Assembly (NCBI GenBank): GCA_002236755.2
Contig: NBZP02000054.1
Coordinates: 4,371,366 to 4,435,365 of the forward strand
Reading direction: 5' to 3'
From: Dothistroma septosporum
Lineage: Eukaryota > Ascomycota > Dothideomycetes > Mycosphaerellales > Mycosphaerellaceae
DNA: 64,000 bases
The position numbers and the translations under genes are program-made. Position 1 is the first letter of the stretch, and each line of letters opens with the position of its first letter. The notes beneath the pieces were generated by a model that was not told the DNA's origin, made no database searches, and saw only the letters and a list, made by a program, of their open reading frames with translations. Of the stretch, positions 1-11,886 are shown piece by piece.

Positions 1-391
1 GCATTGCAAGCGAGCAATACATGCCCACTTTTTGAGGCTCCAGCTCCGGTTCGATGCGCCCAGACAATTTCTTCCAGGAACACAACTCGCGCGATGCCAA
101 CGTCGTCTTTTGCACAGCCTGGCGTTCGTTACGTTGCCCGCCATGCAGTGAGACTACCTTTTGCGGACTTCACTCGTACCATGTCTCTGAAGCTCAGCGT
201 CATGGTAGGCAGCAGGAAAAAGCGCGAGAGATACGAATGTTGATCGTCTCTTTCTAACGTCGCGGACTTGGTCGCCGTGGGCCTGTAATACTTTGAGCCT
301 TGGACGATCATTCCGCCTTGACCTTGGCGGTACAGTTGGCAGCTCCTGCGACTAAGAGTACTCCCAATCTATGAACGTCTTGACATAGACC
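1..391. other. No gene recognised (left edge)
   Basis: Several short overlapping frames are open here, but none shows a recognisable domain or a sustained coding character. It probably holds the promoter of the broken DUF2985 gene that starts at 392. Confidence 0.5.
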
Positions 392-1783
392 ATGGCGTCA
401 CCAACAATACCATCCGCACCGGCGACTGGCCGGCGGAGAGGCACATCGATAGCCGGCGTGACGCAGACTATAGTCGCGACTGCTGAGAATGTCTTGAGTA
501 GCGGTCCACCGCCTGGGTTCCTGGCCGTTACGGCAGAAATTACTAGTCAAACGCCGACGATTGGAGAGATCAGGAGGAGTAGCAGAGGCGAATTGATGGT
601 GGAGAGGAACCGCAGCTCCAGCGGGACGCGGATACCATCGCGAGGATCGAAAGATGCGAAGCGACAGCAAGGAGATCAAGACAACGCAAAGTCACCTGTG
701 GCATTCCCTGCGCTTAGCGAAGAACCGTCTCACTTGAGCAGCGCAATATCCGACTCCAGGACGACTGCGCTCGCGCCGAAGCAAGTCGACAATGGCCAAG
801 ACATAGCATGGACACCGTGCGATGCTGAGAGGAGACGAACACTGTGCAGCCTCCGGACAGCGAGCACAACGTCTATGCGAATGGCTACATGCTTCCTCCA
901 AAGCTACCGTGGACCACATCGACCGCAATCGGACTCAAGGCGTTCTGGAAGTGGTTCTTGACACCTTTCGGCTTCCTCATCATACTCTACGGATTGGATG
1001 TGGTAGTATGGGGCGGCATGCTCTTCCTGCTATTGTGTAATGCCAGTCCTGCGATGTGCTGGGCCCCAGACGGACGAGGAGGCAAATTCCACGACTGCAA
1101 CGACATCAACTCTCCTCGCAGAGAATGGGTGAACGGGACTCGCAAATATTGAACGCACTGGTTTTGTGACTGGTTTCGGACTGGTGCCCTGGCGTTTTCG
1201 AGATCTGTACTACTCGCTATGCTATCGCTTCACCAGCGAGCGCAAGCACGGCAAGAAAAGGAAGATGTATGGCCTGCGGAAGCTGGCTGCGCATTATCGT
1301 AGCTGGTATCGACTGCCTGGCTCAGAGACCCTAGACGCGGTCTTACAGCCGGACGACATCATTGAGTGTGACTTGCGGGTACCCATGCCGGTTTCCAAAA
1401 GGACCAATGATCCTCCCACTGGCGAGAGAGCTCCGCCGACGCCAATCTGGAAGCTTGACTTCTTCATATGGTGTCAGGTGTGGAACATATTCTTCCAGTG
1501 TTGCCTGTGTGGCTTCATGTGGGGCCTGAATCGATACAATAGACCGTCCTGGGCTACTGGCCTCTTCGTGGCGTTGGCATGCGGCGTAGCTGGAATTGGA
1601 GGTCTCGTGTCGTTCCTCGAAGGCACGAAGGTGAAGCGTATCGAGGGCGTTTCATCTTCTCTCGCAGTCCAAGAGAGAATAGCAGCGCATCGTGATGCTG
1701 AGCTGGGTATACAGCAGACAGAGGCAGTGCAAGAATCGATTCATTTGAGGCAGGAGAATAGTGGAAATGAAGTCCAGCGATAG
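392..1783 (+). pseudogene. DUF2985-like membrane protein gene, broken by three frameshifts
   Basis: The ATG at 392 lies in a good context (accATGg). The reading frame opens with a disordered Ser/Thr-rich N-terminus, then carries what I recognise as a fungal DUF2985 region: a hydrophobic stretch around 930-1060 (KAFWKWFLTPFGF, GGMLFLLLCNA), a NSPRREW motif near 1108-1128, and TGFGLVPWRFRDLYY from about 1166. A second pair of hydrophobic segments follows at about 1450-1620. These parts lie in different frames: frame of 392 up to about 825, frame of 829 up to about 1131, a short DSQILNAL piece at 1137-1160 in the third frame, then the frame of 1166 to the stop at 1783. Each step equals the loss of one base, and no GT..AG intron fits the last two steps. 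The family has no known function. I call it a recent pseudogene; uncorrected sequencing errors are the alternative. Confidence 0.7.
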
Positions 1784-2215
1784 TTTGGAATAGTTGACGA
1801 TGTGTATTTAGCGTGGGTGCTTTGCCATGGTCGTCAGTTGCTGGAATGAGAAAGCAGCGTTGGGTTGTTCGTATCAAGCTTATAATCAGAGGTATGCATG
1901 CAGAATCATCGTGACGAGCACATCACCGACTTACCTCCTAGCTTCACATTGCGAGCAGTATCAATGCCGCCCGTGTCCCCTGATCAGTAGCCGGATTTGC
2001 CCGAAAGCAGCTCCAAAGATCATCAAAGTTTATTTCTGCGGGATAACACACCTCAGACTCCCGGCTTCTATTCCTCTGCCATCACCACACTTCTGTACAG
2101 TATCGGTGCGTTTGCATGTAATAGTAGCTTCGTTTCTTCCGGTGTTGCTTCATTCACCTTCATTTCGACCATCATCGCGCCATTACAGCATATCGACGTC
2201 GACGATCAAGCAAGC
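1784..2215. promoter_or_regulatory. Intergenic region and CLU1 upstream region
   Basis: There is no supported gene. Open frames at 1827-2240 and 1997-2314 have no family resemblance and run into the first exon and intron of CLU1. The segment presumably holds the CLU1 promoter and leader, but no specific element can be pointed to. Confidence 0.4.
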
Positions 2216-5200
2216 ATGGCTGCTGGTAATGACGCCTTGACAAACAGTATGTCTTTTGCCATTGGCTTCAGCCAACGTCTCCAGATGAGGCTGCGGCCAT
2301 CAACAGTCAATTGATGAAGAAGTCTGACGTCGACTAGCTACTGAAAGCACCCAAGCATCAACCAGAACCGAAGCAAACGGAGTGGAAGAATCGCACGCGA
2401 CACCAGAGACCAACGGCACATCGACCAACGGATCCTATGAAGAAGTAGCGAAGACGCAGGAAGATGGTGAGGCAGTAGGACAGCCGGTGGATAATGTCTT
2501 CCAGCTTACCATCAAGCTGCCGCATGAGCCGGGACAGACCAAGATAATGGTTTCGAGCCAAGAGCAAGTGCAGGACATTCGTCAGTCTATTGTGGACACT
2601 CCGCATACGTTCCAGTACTCTTGCTTCCATCTAGAGCACCAGGGTAAGCGCATTAACGACTTTGTTGAGCTCTCAGAGGTGCCGGATATCGTGGCAGATC
2701 CAGTATGCACGCTGGTGGAGGACCCATACACCGAGGCGCAGACGCGTATGCACGTCGTGCGTGTGAGGGAGTTGATTGGCGCCGCCGGGGACCGGACGGA
2801 CTTGGTGACTGGTATTGAGGCGGGCATGAGCTTGTGCGACAGTGTAGAGCTTCCTAGTGACAAGAGCAAGGACGATGAGACCACTCCCGTGAGCCAGTAC
2901 GATCTCAATGCCCCAGGACCGGTATCAACGCTGCTTCCTCGCCCACGAGAGCTCGCGCCCAAGACTGTGAAGAGCATATCGTTGTCAGTCTGGAATCCTC
3001 CTCCATACAACCTACGAATGCGAGGCCATTTGCTGTACCTTCAGGTCGTGACCAACGAGGGCGAGCAGCATTATATCACTGCGCACGTCTCTGGCTTCTA
3101 CGTCAACAAGTCTACGAACAACAAGTTTGATCCTGCACCTCGCACCTCACCCAAGTCTGCTTCGGAGCACTCTCTCATCAACCTTCTCGCCAAGATCTCG
3201 CCTTCATTCGATGCGTCGTTCAAGCGCCTGCAGGAGTACAACGGCCAAAGGGACCCTTTGGCTTCGTATCAGCTGTCCAATAGCATTCCTGCAGCGCCTT
3301 GGCTCGTTTCTCCATCTACGGCTCAGCACCACCAAGCGGATCTCGCACGGACCCAGGAGGCATATCTCCTGTCCGGAGCCGATAACGCGGAGACTCTACG
3401 TGATTGGAATGAGGAATTCCAATCGACCCGGGAGCTTCCTAAGGAGACCGTCCAGGATCGTGTGTTTCGCGAACGCCTCACAAGCAAGCTCTTCGCTGAG
3501 TACAACGAAGCTGCCGTGCGCGGTGCATGCTTAGTTGCTAGAGGTGAAGTCCAGCCTCTCAACCCCACCGAAGCCCGAGATGCTCAGATTTTCGTGTACA
3601 ACAATGTCTTCTACTCATTCGGAGCTGACGGTGTGGGCACTTTCGCAAGCGATGGCGGTGACGAGGCAGCACGCGTCGCCACGGGTAAGGATGTGCAAGG
3701 TGTCAAGGCTGTAAACCAACTTGATATCACTGGCCTGTTCACACCCGGCACTGTGGTCGTCGACTACCTTGGTAAGCGTGTGGTTGGTCAAAGCATCGTG
3801 CCAGGCATCTTCAAGCAGCGAGAGCCTGGCGAGCATCAAATCGACTACGGAGGTGTCGAGGGCAAGGATGTAATCGCGACGCACGAGTCTTTTGTGCAGC
3901 CTTTCAGCGAGCTTAGTAAAGCTATGCGTGTGAAAAAGCATGCCGTGTGGGACAAGGACTTGAAAAAGCATGACCTTGAAGCCAGCGTAGAGACCAAGGG
4001 CCTTCTTGGTACTGATGGCAGGAAGTATGTGCTGGACCTCTACAGAATCACGCCGCTTGATGTCGCATGGCTCGAGAAGCACCGAGGAGACGACCAAACA
4101 GACGAGAGCCGATACCCGCATCGTATGACAGTGCTGCGATCAGAGCTCGTTGATTCTTATCGGATCGTAAAATTGCGAGAGTACGTTTCCAAGGAAATGG
4201 AAAAGAAGCGAGCAGAGAAGGCACAGGCTACTGCAGGTGCTGAGAACTTGCTCACAAATGGCGATCACGAGAAGCAGGCCAATGGCGATGCCGTTGCAAC
4301 GAAGGTTGGTGAAGGAGATGCCAGACCGGCACAGGCTGAGCAAGAGACTGTGGACGTGTCTGGCTTCTCTTTCACGCTGAACCCCGACGTCTTCAGCGGA
4401 CAGCAACCTCAATCCGAGGAGGAGAAGGCGGAATTGGAGCAAGATGAGGCTCTGGTTCGCACGGTCTGCGAATACCTCACCGCTGAGGTCATCCCACGTC
4501 TTGTCCACGATCTTCAGGAAGGTGATGCTGGTTTCCCTATGGACGGCCAGAGCATGGTCAGGGAGATGCATCGACGTGGTGTCAACGTTCGCTACATTGG
4601 TGAGCTTGCTCGTCTGTGTGCTGAGAAGTACGACAACAAAAGGCTGCAAGCTCTGAAGCAGGTGTGCCAACAAGAAATGGTAGCACGGGCTTTCAAGCAT
4701 ATTCTCAACAAGCAGCTTCGTGAGTTGCCACCTTGCTTTGCTCAATCCTGCTCTGCGCACTACCTCAACTGCCTTCTCGGCCGTGAGCTGAATAGCTCTC
4801 CACAAGCAGAGACTGAGCAAGAGCTCAAGACATTGTACCCAGATGTGTCGTTCTATTACGAGGAGGAGACACCAGAAGCTCTGGACAAAGACATCAGGCG
4901 ACAAATATTGTTGCGATACCGCTATGAGTTGCAGGACGATCTTGTGCAGAGCGGCAAGCAGCTGCAGATGCTGCGTGAACTATCGAAGAAGCTTGGCTTC
5001 CAATTTGAGGCCCAGGAATACGTGTTCTCGAAGGACCACAAACTAGCGTCGAAGGACTCTTCGGACTCTTTGAGTGTGCCCCAGACCAACGGTACTCACG
5101 GCACTGCTGATGGCAGCAAGAAGAAGAAGAAGAAGCAGGCCGACAAGTCGCCAAGCCGTGCTGCCGCATCCACACCAGCTTGTCCACCCACGACTTTCCG

Positions 5201-6218
5201 CCCTGACAATGTTCTCAACATTGTGCCCATGGTCAAGGAAGCATCACCGAAGAGTGTCCTTGCCGAGGAAGCGCTTGAGGCTGGTCGTATGAGCATACAG
5301 CAGGATCAGAGGGAGCTCGGCCAAGAGTTGCTTCTAGAGAGCTTGAGCTTGCACGAGCAGATTTACGGTATCTTGCATCCGGAAGTGGCCCGCGTATACT
5401 ACGCGCTCTCGACGATGTACTACGGTCTGGACGAGAAGAACGCCGCTGTCGAGCTCGCCAAGAAGGCTGTCATTGTGTATGAGCGCACTATGGGTGTGGA
5501 CGATGCAGAGACAGTGCTGGCATATCTGAATCTCAGTTTGTTCGAGCATGCCACTGGCAACACCAAGAATGCTCTTGCGTATGTCAAGCATGCGCTGGAT
5601 CTGTGGAAGGTCGTCTATGGCGTTCGTCACCCAGACTCGATCACAACTATCAACAACGCTGCGGTCATGTTGCAGACATTGAAGCAGTTCCACGAGTCTC
5701 GAATGTGGTTCGAGGCTTCATTGGACATCTGTGAGGATGTCGCTGGCAGGCAGTCGATCAATACCGCAACATTGCTGTTCCAGCTTGCACAAGCACTGGC
5801 ACTTGACCAGGATCCCAAAGCAGCCGTGGCCAAGATGCGCGAGAGCTACAGTATCTTCAAGGCAGAGCTCGGACCGGAGAATCAGAACACGAAGGAGGCC
5901 GAGATGTGGCTTGAGACTCTGACACACAACGCCGTGAACCAGGCCAAGCAAGCGAACATTCTTCAAAATCGGCGTGTGCTGCTTTCGAGGAACGGGCGAA
6001 CATCACGAGTGGCGATGGGCACAAGACCGCAGCCTCCGGTCGGCCAGACAGCTGCAGCACCAGCTGTGCAATCTACAGCCTCGACGACTGCCGGCACTGG
6101 TGGCATCGACCAGCGAAATCTTGACGAGTTGCTGAAGTACATCAATGGCGAAAGCAGCAAGCAGACGACACCGAAGAAGACACCCACAAACCCCAAGAGG
6201 AGACAGCAAAAGGCATAG
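2216..6218 (+). CDS. CLU1: Clustered mitochondria protein CLU1 (CluA/TIF31 family)
   Basis: Exons 2216-2246 and 2338-6218 give 1,303 residues, a normal length for the family. The ATG at 2216 is joined by a GTATGT...CTGAC...TAG intron (2247-2337); without it the long frame would have to begin at a GTG. Order of regions: CLU-N at about 60-140, the CLU domain at about 330-570, a central eIF3-p135-like region at about 700-870, a lysine run near 938, and TPR-like helices at about 990-1170. The C-terminus is low complexity and basic. CLU proteins are cytosolic, bind mRNAs for mitochondrial proteins and keep mitochondria evenly distributed; the yeast protein also copurifies with eIF3. The TPR region keeps the usual pattern of about 42 residues (HPEVARVYYALSTMYYGL; KNALAYVKHALDLWK). 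No frame defect is seen over 3.9 kb. Many antisense frames overlap it and are shadows. Confidence 0.95.
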
Positions 6219-6739
6219 GAAGCTTTTGATGTTCAACGTTAGATGGCGTCGTATATCGGCAGCTCTCTACTCGGATGCTCTTGGCTGTACTAACGAGGCA
6301 TGGCATGGCATGGTGATACAAAAAGGGCCGGAGAGGAAGCGGGAGTGAAGGTTTGTGTACATGTTCGATCACCGCTCCTGGATGTTAGATGATACTGTAG
6401 AGTATGTACTATACCATATCACGTCCGTACAGTCTATGCTTTCACCACAAATGCACGTCACCGTCCTCCCGTCCATCTCGTCGACACGAGCACGTGAGCA
6501 TCGAAATCAATTATCTCGAAGCTTCCACGATACAGCGATAAGATTTTGCAACGCTCATGCTCATTGGTCGGGCATGCATGGCCGAACCACACCAACAGCG
6601 AAAGTGAACGTCTCTTTTCGCAGAGTGGTGGTACCAGGGATGGCCCAGCCCGTTTTGTGCCACATTCTGCAGAGCGGCTGTTAGTGCTCTTCTGGATTTT
6701 TGGCTGCGAGTTACAGAGTTGCCGGCGGGAAGTGCACAT
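6219..6739. other. Intergenic, CLU1 3' end to DnaJ promoter
   Basis: No gene is supported. There is a short direct repeat GGCATGGCATGG near 6298-6310. The rest should contain the CLU1 terminator and the DnaJ-gene promoter, which I cannot delimit. Confidence 0.4.
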
Positions 6740-8907
6740 ATGCCGTTTCCCTTCACCAGAAAGAAGTCTTCCAACTCTCCCAACTCGCTTGTCGAGCCGC
6801 CCATCACTACGCCTGCCCTGCTACCTATACCGGCACCGCCACGAGACTCGCGCAGTCCGTCGCCGGAGAAGGCTGACAACAAGAGAAAGAGCCGGAGCTC
6901 GTACTTTGCGAAGGAGCGGGAGAAGGACAATAGGCAGCTTCGTCCAAAAACGCAGCAGCGATTCTCCTGGTCCACGACGTCACGCCGATCCTCCAGCATC
7001 GGCCACGACGAGCACCCGCTGAATCTGCCACCGGACGAGCTGCGTCGACTGAGCGCACTCTCACACAGCCGCAGCATGACCAGCAGGACCGAGTCACGGG
7101 AGGGTGGTGTGCCCCTCGCCGAGGACCCAATGGAGGAGACCACCCCAGCGCCCGAGACTCCCGGTTCTTTCCCGCAGACAAACGGCATTGGCAGCACTAC
7201 TCCGAATGGCGTGAATGGCGGGCGACAGCAGCAAGAAGACCAAGTGCCAACACCGCCGCCCCATCGAACGCCGAAGAGCTCTTCACCACAGCCAGAGGTA
7301 CGGGAAGCGGAGGCGGAAGCGTTCAAGGCTGCGGGCAACAAGCTCTACAAGGCGGGGCAATATGGCAGTGCCATTGACGAGTATACCAAAGGTGTGTGCC
7401 GCATAGTGGGCTACGCAGGATGGCACACAGGGCTGATGTGACTTTGACTAGCTATCGAAGCGAACCCGTCATCGGCAACGTACTTGTCCAACCGAACAGC
7501 AGCGTACATGGCTGCCAACATGTTCGTCCAGGCACTGGAAGACTGCAAGCTGGCAGATGAGCTAGAACCGAACAACCCCAAGGTGCTCCACCGAATGGCC
7601 AAGATCCTCACTGCGTTAGGACGACCGCAAGAAGCACTCGACGTATACGATCGGATAGAGCCACCGGCATCAGCGAAGGACAAGGCACCAGCAGCGAATA
7701 TGCAGCAACATTTGTCACAGGCTCAAGAGAGCCTAGAGGGTGGCACAAGTGGGTCCATGGTGAATTATGCGCTGGACCAGGCAGAGAAGGGACTGGGATC
7801 GAGTGTGCAGCCACCGCGGAAATGGAGATTGATGCGAGGTGAGGCTTACCTGAAGATGGGGACCGTCAACAGCTTGGGAGATGCACAAAATGTGGCCATG
7901 TCACTACTTCGGGCGAACCAGGCAGACCCTGAAGCGTTGGTACTACGAGGAAGAGCATTGTACGCGCAGGGCGAGAACGACAAGGCAATTCAGCACTTCC
8001 GACAAGCAATATCGTGTGATCCAGACTACAAGGACGCCGTAAAGTACCTCCGGATGGTGCAGAAGCTGGACAAGATGAAGGAAGAAGGTAACGCCCACTT
8101 CAAGTCTGGCCGCTACCAACGCGCCATCGACGTCTACAACACCGCCCTCGAAGTCGACCCCACCAATAAAGGCACCAACTCGAAAATTCTCAACAACCGC
8201 GCCATGTGCTGGACCCGTCTGAAGCAGTACTCCAAAGCCATGGAAGACTGCGACAAGGCCATCCAACTCGATCCAACGTACACCAAAGCTCGCAAGACCC
8301 GTGCAAAGGCACTCGGCGAAAGCGGCGACTGGGAAGAAGCCGTCCGCGCATACAAGAACATCGCAGAGCAGAACCCTGAAGAACCCGGCATCGCCAAGGA
8401 AGTCCGAAACGCGGAACTCGAGCTCAAGAAGAGCAAGCGAAAGGATTACTATAAGATTTTGGGACTGGAGAAGGACTGCAGTGAGACGGAGATCAAGAAG
8501 GCGTATAGGAAACTTGCGGTGGTGCATCATCCGGACAAGAATCCGGGAGACTCGGAGGCGGAGCATCGGTTCAAGGAAATTCAGGAGGCGCATGAGACGT
8601 TGATTGATCCGCAGAAGAGGGAGAGGTACGATAGTGGTGTGGATCTTATGGAGCCCGGTGAGGGTTTCGGCGGAGGCGGGTTCCCTGGAGGAATGGGAGG
8701 TTTTGGGGGAGGAGGCGGTATGGGAGGCATCGATCCAGAGATGTTGTTTAATATGGTGAGTCGCGGAGCCTTTGAGATGTGGAGACGACAGCGCTAACAT
8801 TTCTCCAGATGAACGGGGGTGGCGGCGGCGGAGGCGGATTTAGGTTCGCGCAGGGCGGCGGCGGCGGATTTGGTGGTCAGCGAGGTGGTTTTAGTCCTTT
8901 TGGATAG
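6740..8907 (+). CDS. TPR and J-domain co-chaperone (DNAJC7-like)
   Basis: Exons 6740-7391, 7452-8755 and 8809-8907 encode 684 residues. The introns have GTGTGT...TAG and GTGAGT...GCTAAC...CAG signals; the second removes an in-frame stop at 8795-8797. The first 190 residues are Ser/Pro-rich and look disordered. TPR units start near residue 195 (EAEAFKAAGNKLYKAG) and run to about 540, with the family-typical layout of several helical pairs. The J domain lies at about 548-615 with HPD at 577-579, so it can stimulate Hsp70. A Gly/Phe-rich tail closes the protein, and exon 3 encodes only Gly-, Phe- and Arg-rich sequence. Proteins of this type hand clients between Hsp70 and Hsp90 in the cytosol. 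The start is the first ATG in frame. The role is by family; no special feature suggests another. Confidence 0.92.
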
Positions 8908-9460
8908 GATCCGTTTCGGAAGACCTCGTAGGCCTGATCAGGTTGAAGACGGAGCTACACGTGGAGACAGTGTACAAAAAGCGAACGGCCAAGCAAGATG
9001 GCGTGTTCGAAGCATCATTGCATTATACCGCTAGCATACAGATAGATTGCATGTGTTGCTTTGACGATGGGATGCATGCATGAATGCAGAAGCGGCAAAG
9101 GAAAATTCTGCCATGGGTGGTTGAGATAGCAAGACACCGACACCCCTATGTGAAGATAGCCTCCTTGATGCTAGCTGGTGGCAACGCTGTGCTCGTCTTC
9201 AGTGTCTCCTGCCGCGATTTCAGATCCTACCTCAAAATTAGTGCTATCTTCGCGCGGAATGTCAGTACTTTGCCAATAAGCTAGCCGTGGCCGGCAGAAG
9301 AAACGAGGCATGGAGAGCTTGACATCTGCACTGAGCCCATTAGAAAGCTTCCATCTTAGCTACAGGCCATATCTGTACACGCTAATTTCATCCCATGTAT
9401 GCCTCTGTCCGTCGCCTCCCTCCAAGTGAAGTCTACCAAAGCCATAGTGATATCCGTACT
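8908..9460. other. Intergenic between convergent genes
   Basis: This is the space between the 3' ends of the DnaJ gene (+) and ohr (-). A small frame at 9084-9284 has no recognisable features. It probably holds both terminators. Confidence 0.4.
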
Positions 9461-9973
9461 TTACTCGACCTTCACCTCAAAGTTGGTAATAACATTTCCC
9501 TCCACAGCCCTCGAGTATGGACACACTGTCTTCGTCTTCTCCACCAACTTCTTCAAATCCTCCGCCGAGATTCCCTTGCCCGTAATCTTCATATCGACGC
9601 GAATGCCCATATCCAACTTCTTTGCATCGCCGATGAGATGAACGTCTGCGACGAGTGTGGTCTCTGGGGCTTTCATGCCGAGAGATGGAGCTGTAGCGGC
9701 CATGGCACCCTGGAAGCAAGCTCCGTAACCGGCAGCGAAGAGCTCCTCGGGATTCGTCTTCTTGCCGTCGCCGCCGAGATCTTTGGGCATGCCGAGGTCG
9801 AGTTCAAAGTGGGAGGTTGTGGCGTGGCCTTGTCGGCCACCAGTCACAGTAGCGTGTGCCGTGGTCAATGGTGGGGAGGACGACCAGTTGAGGAAGCGCT
9901 TGGTGGGGATGTTGATGGAAATGAGGCGTGGTGCGCTGCTGAGGGCCGGGCGGAGGGTACGGATTGATGCCAT
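9461..9973 (-). CDS. Ohr/OsmC-family organic hydroperoxide resistance protein, probably mitochondrial
   Basis: A single exon of 170 residues. The first ~30 residues are rich in Arg, Ser and hydrophobic residues with almost no acidic ones, as in a mitochondrial presequence. The rest matches the Ohr subgroup of OsmC proteins in length and order. The two redox cysteines are both present: Cys86 in GYGACFQGA and Cys151 in TVCPYSRA, and the NPEELFAAGY motif precedes the first. Ohr enzymes reduce organic hydroperoxides with a Cys pair reoxidised by lipoylated proteins, which fits a mitochondrial site; that step is family knowledge, not seen here. In fungi this family is generally thought to be of bacterial origin. 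It is transcribed away from a 3.4 kb gene-free region that carries a repeat array. Confidence 0.92.
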   Translation of the reverse strand: MASIRTLRPALSSAPRLISINIPTKRFLNWSSSPPLTTAHATVTGGRQGHATTSHFELDLGMPKDLGGDGKKTNPEELFAAGYGACFQGAMAATAPSLGMKAPETTLVADVHLIGDAKKLDMGIRVDMKITGKGISAEDLKKLVEKTKTVCPYSRAVEGNVITNFEVKVE

Positions 9974-10460
9974 TGTGGTAAGAAGCTTGTGGTGGTCGGT
10001 GAGCGTGTTGTTGTTTATGTTGAGGGAGAATTGTCAGCTCGAAGATGCTGGTACCTGAGGGAGCTGCACGAGCTTTGCAAGAGTCGGGGTGTGACGTCGC
10101 TTTCGGCATTGGGTTTGACGCTTGACCTCATCTGTGACCCACGCACACTCAGCTTCGAGGTTGTGTTCACGTGAATTGTCATCTTCATCGATCTGTCCAC
10201 GTCAGTAGTCGCGCAGGACGTTATCGCTCTATGTCGTGGAGTGATTACCATGCCTACGCGGCGACGGGTCTTGGAGTAAAGACTCCTTGACCTGAGGTAA
10301 CGCAACAGCTCGACAGCCGGTGCCAGAGATCATGGAATTGTTTGTTAGCAACGACATACCGAATGTGACCACTGAGTGCCCTGGGAACTCGACGGAAGTG
10401 CTTGAGCTTGGCTGAGGAGATGTACTTGGATGCCGGTAGTTTCGTATTGAAACTTGGGTG

Positions 10461-10591
10461 ATAGACGCGACACCGATACGGCACCAGCATCGAGTCGATT
10501 TGTTCTTGAATGGTCATCGTAGAAGTTACTGCGACACGCCTGGTGGTTGATTTTGAGAATAGACGCGGCATCGACGTGGTACCAGCATCAA
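10461..10591 (+). repeat. Pair of diverged direct repeats, 98 bp apart
   Basis: Copies at 10461-10491 and 10559-10591 share ATAGACGCG, then a variable stretch, then ACCAGCATC. They match at roughly three quarters of positions by eye. A weaker third match may lie near 10314. There is no coding function in either copy. Confidence 0.55.
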
Positions 10592-10729
10592 GGGTATAGA
10601 GAAATGAACAACGGTGGATTGACACCGCACTGAACCGAGCATCCACCCGGGGATATATTAGAAGGCCGCATGACGCTATCGAGACGGGTACGAATTGAGT
10701 CCGTAAGCCAGAGGGTAGACGTGATAGCT

Positions 10730-11568
10730 TTCGAGCTGGAGCGAGCTTGAGGCCACGTCTTGCGTCTCGGTGTGACGTTGTTGAGGTAAATGCCCGCCAT
10801 TGGCACGGCGTCGTTGTGGAGAGTAAGGTGCCGTTCAGGACCTGATGACACAGCTGAAACAACGGAAATGTCCGGCCTGCGTCTCGAATGTTGACAGTGG
10901 TAGCATGCTTTTCGGCGCCGGTACACACCCTGATCGCGCCGTGATATGAGTCCACTGTGGTTAGCGCGGTCAGGTCATCGTCGAGCTGGAATCACCCACA
11001 TTTCGCGCGCAACGTCTCGTTGCTGAGATAGAAGTTTGATTTGAGATCCTTCGTAGAAGCCTGCAAGATCAAGTTGGAGCAATCGAAGAGTTTCCATCCT
11101 GCGTCTCGAGTGTTGACGTGATGAAGGGATGAGAGGCGCCGAGTCAGAAGAGGTTGACTATGAGCACCAACGGAATCTCTGCTGTTGACAAAGACGTCGC
11201 AACATTGTGATCAGGATTGAGCTGGAGCAAAGGCGGGCTTTGCGTCTCGAATGTGGTAGGCAGGTTGATTGTGAGCGGGAGTAGCGCCAAGTGCGATGGC
11301 GTTACGTCTCAATGTTGACTTGTGCAGCGCAAGCGTACATGGATGGGTGGCTAATGAAGAAAGAGGCAAGGTACGCGAGGGTGCGGCCAAAAGTTGTCGA
11401 AGCTGGCACAGGCGTGGTGTGTCTTTCTGTTTGCTGGAGTGACGAAAGGCGGAATCTTTGAACAGCGGCCCACCGTGAGCTCGAGCAGGTGAAGGTGTCC
11501 ACTTGCGTCTCGGGATTGATGTCGTACTGATCGGAGCGGCCGGACACTCCTGACGCGAGCTGGAGCAA
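10730..11568 (+). repeat. Array of a bipartite motif, about seven copies
   Basis: Two short motifs recur in the same order: GAGCTGGAGCAA, then 21-30 bp later (start to start) TGCGTCTCGAATGTTGAC. The second motif lies at about 10760, 10878, 11012, 11100, 11241, 11302 and 11503; the first at about 10732, 10982, 11073, 11219, 11477 and 11556. Copies are imperfect, the core CGTCTC being best kept. Distances between copies vary (61 to 201 bp), so this is not a simple tandem array. It could be a decayed minisatellite or a set of protein-binding sites. Confidence 0.6.
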
Positions 11569-11886
11569 TGAATGCGGTGGATCAGTGCGGTTCAATGTCG
11601 TCGGTTCGTTGAGAATGATCGACTTGCGGGCGCTTGTTAAGGTCAAATCTTCCCGCAAAAAGCATCGGTCATGGTTGAACGGACACAGTGATCAGATTTG
11701 CGAACGTTTCTTGTCGAGGGTTTCAAGAGGTAGAATTTGGTGGTGAGCCGGCAAAGCGAGGGCCTCTGTGACTCGCGCTTGTCGAAATATGTTTGAATGG
11801 TGGGTAAGCTGCCTCCGGAGCACAGCTGTTGTCCGTATTTTAGTGGCATGATTTCCCGCCCTTGCCGCTGTTTGTAAGGTGTCCCC

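Noticed and set aside
4140..4904. 254-codon minus-strand frame inside CLU1
   Set aside because: Antisense shadow of a firmly identified gene; Leu-rich composition mirrors the Lys/Glu/Gln-rich sense strand.
10254..10955. 233-codon minus-strand frame upstream of ohr
   Set aside because: It is built across repeat copies, has irregular composition, no domain, and shifts with the repeats in other frames. Treated as non-coding.
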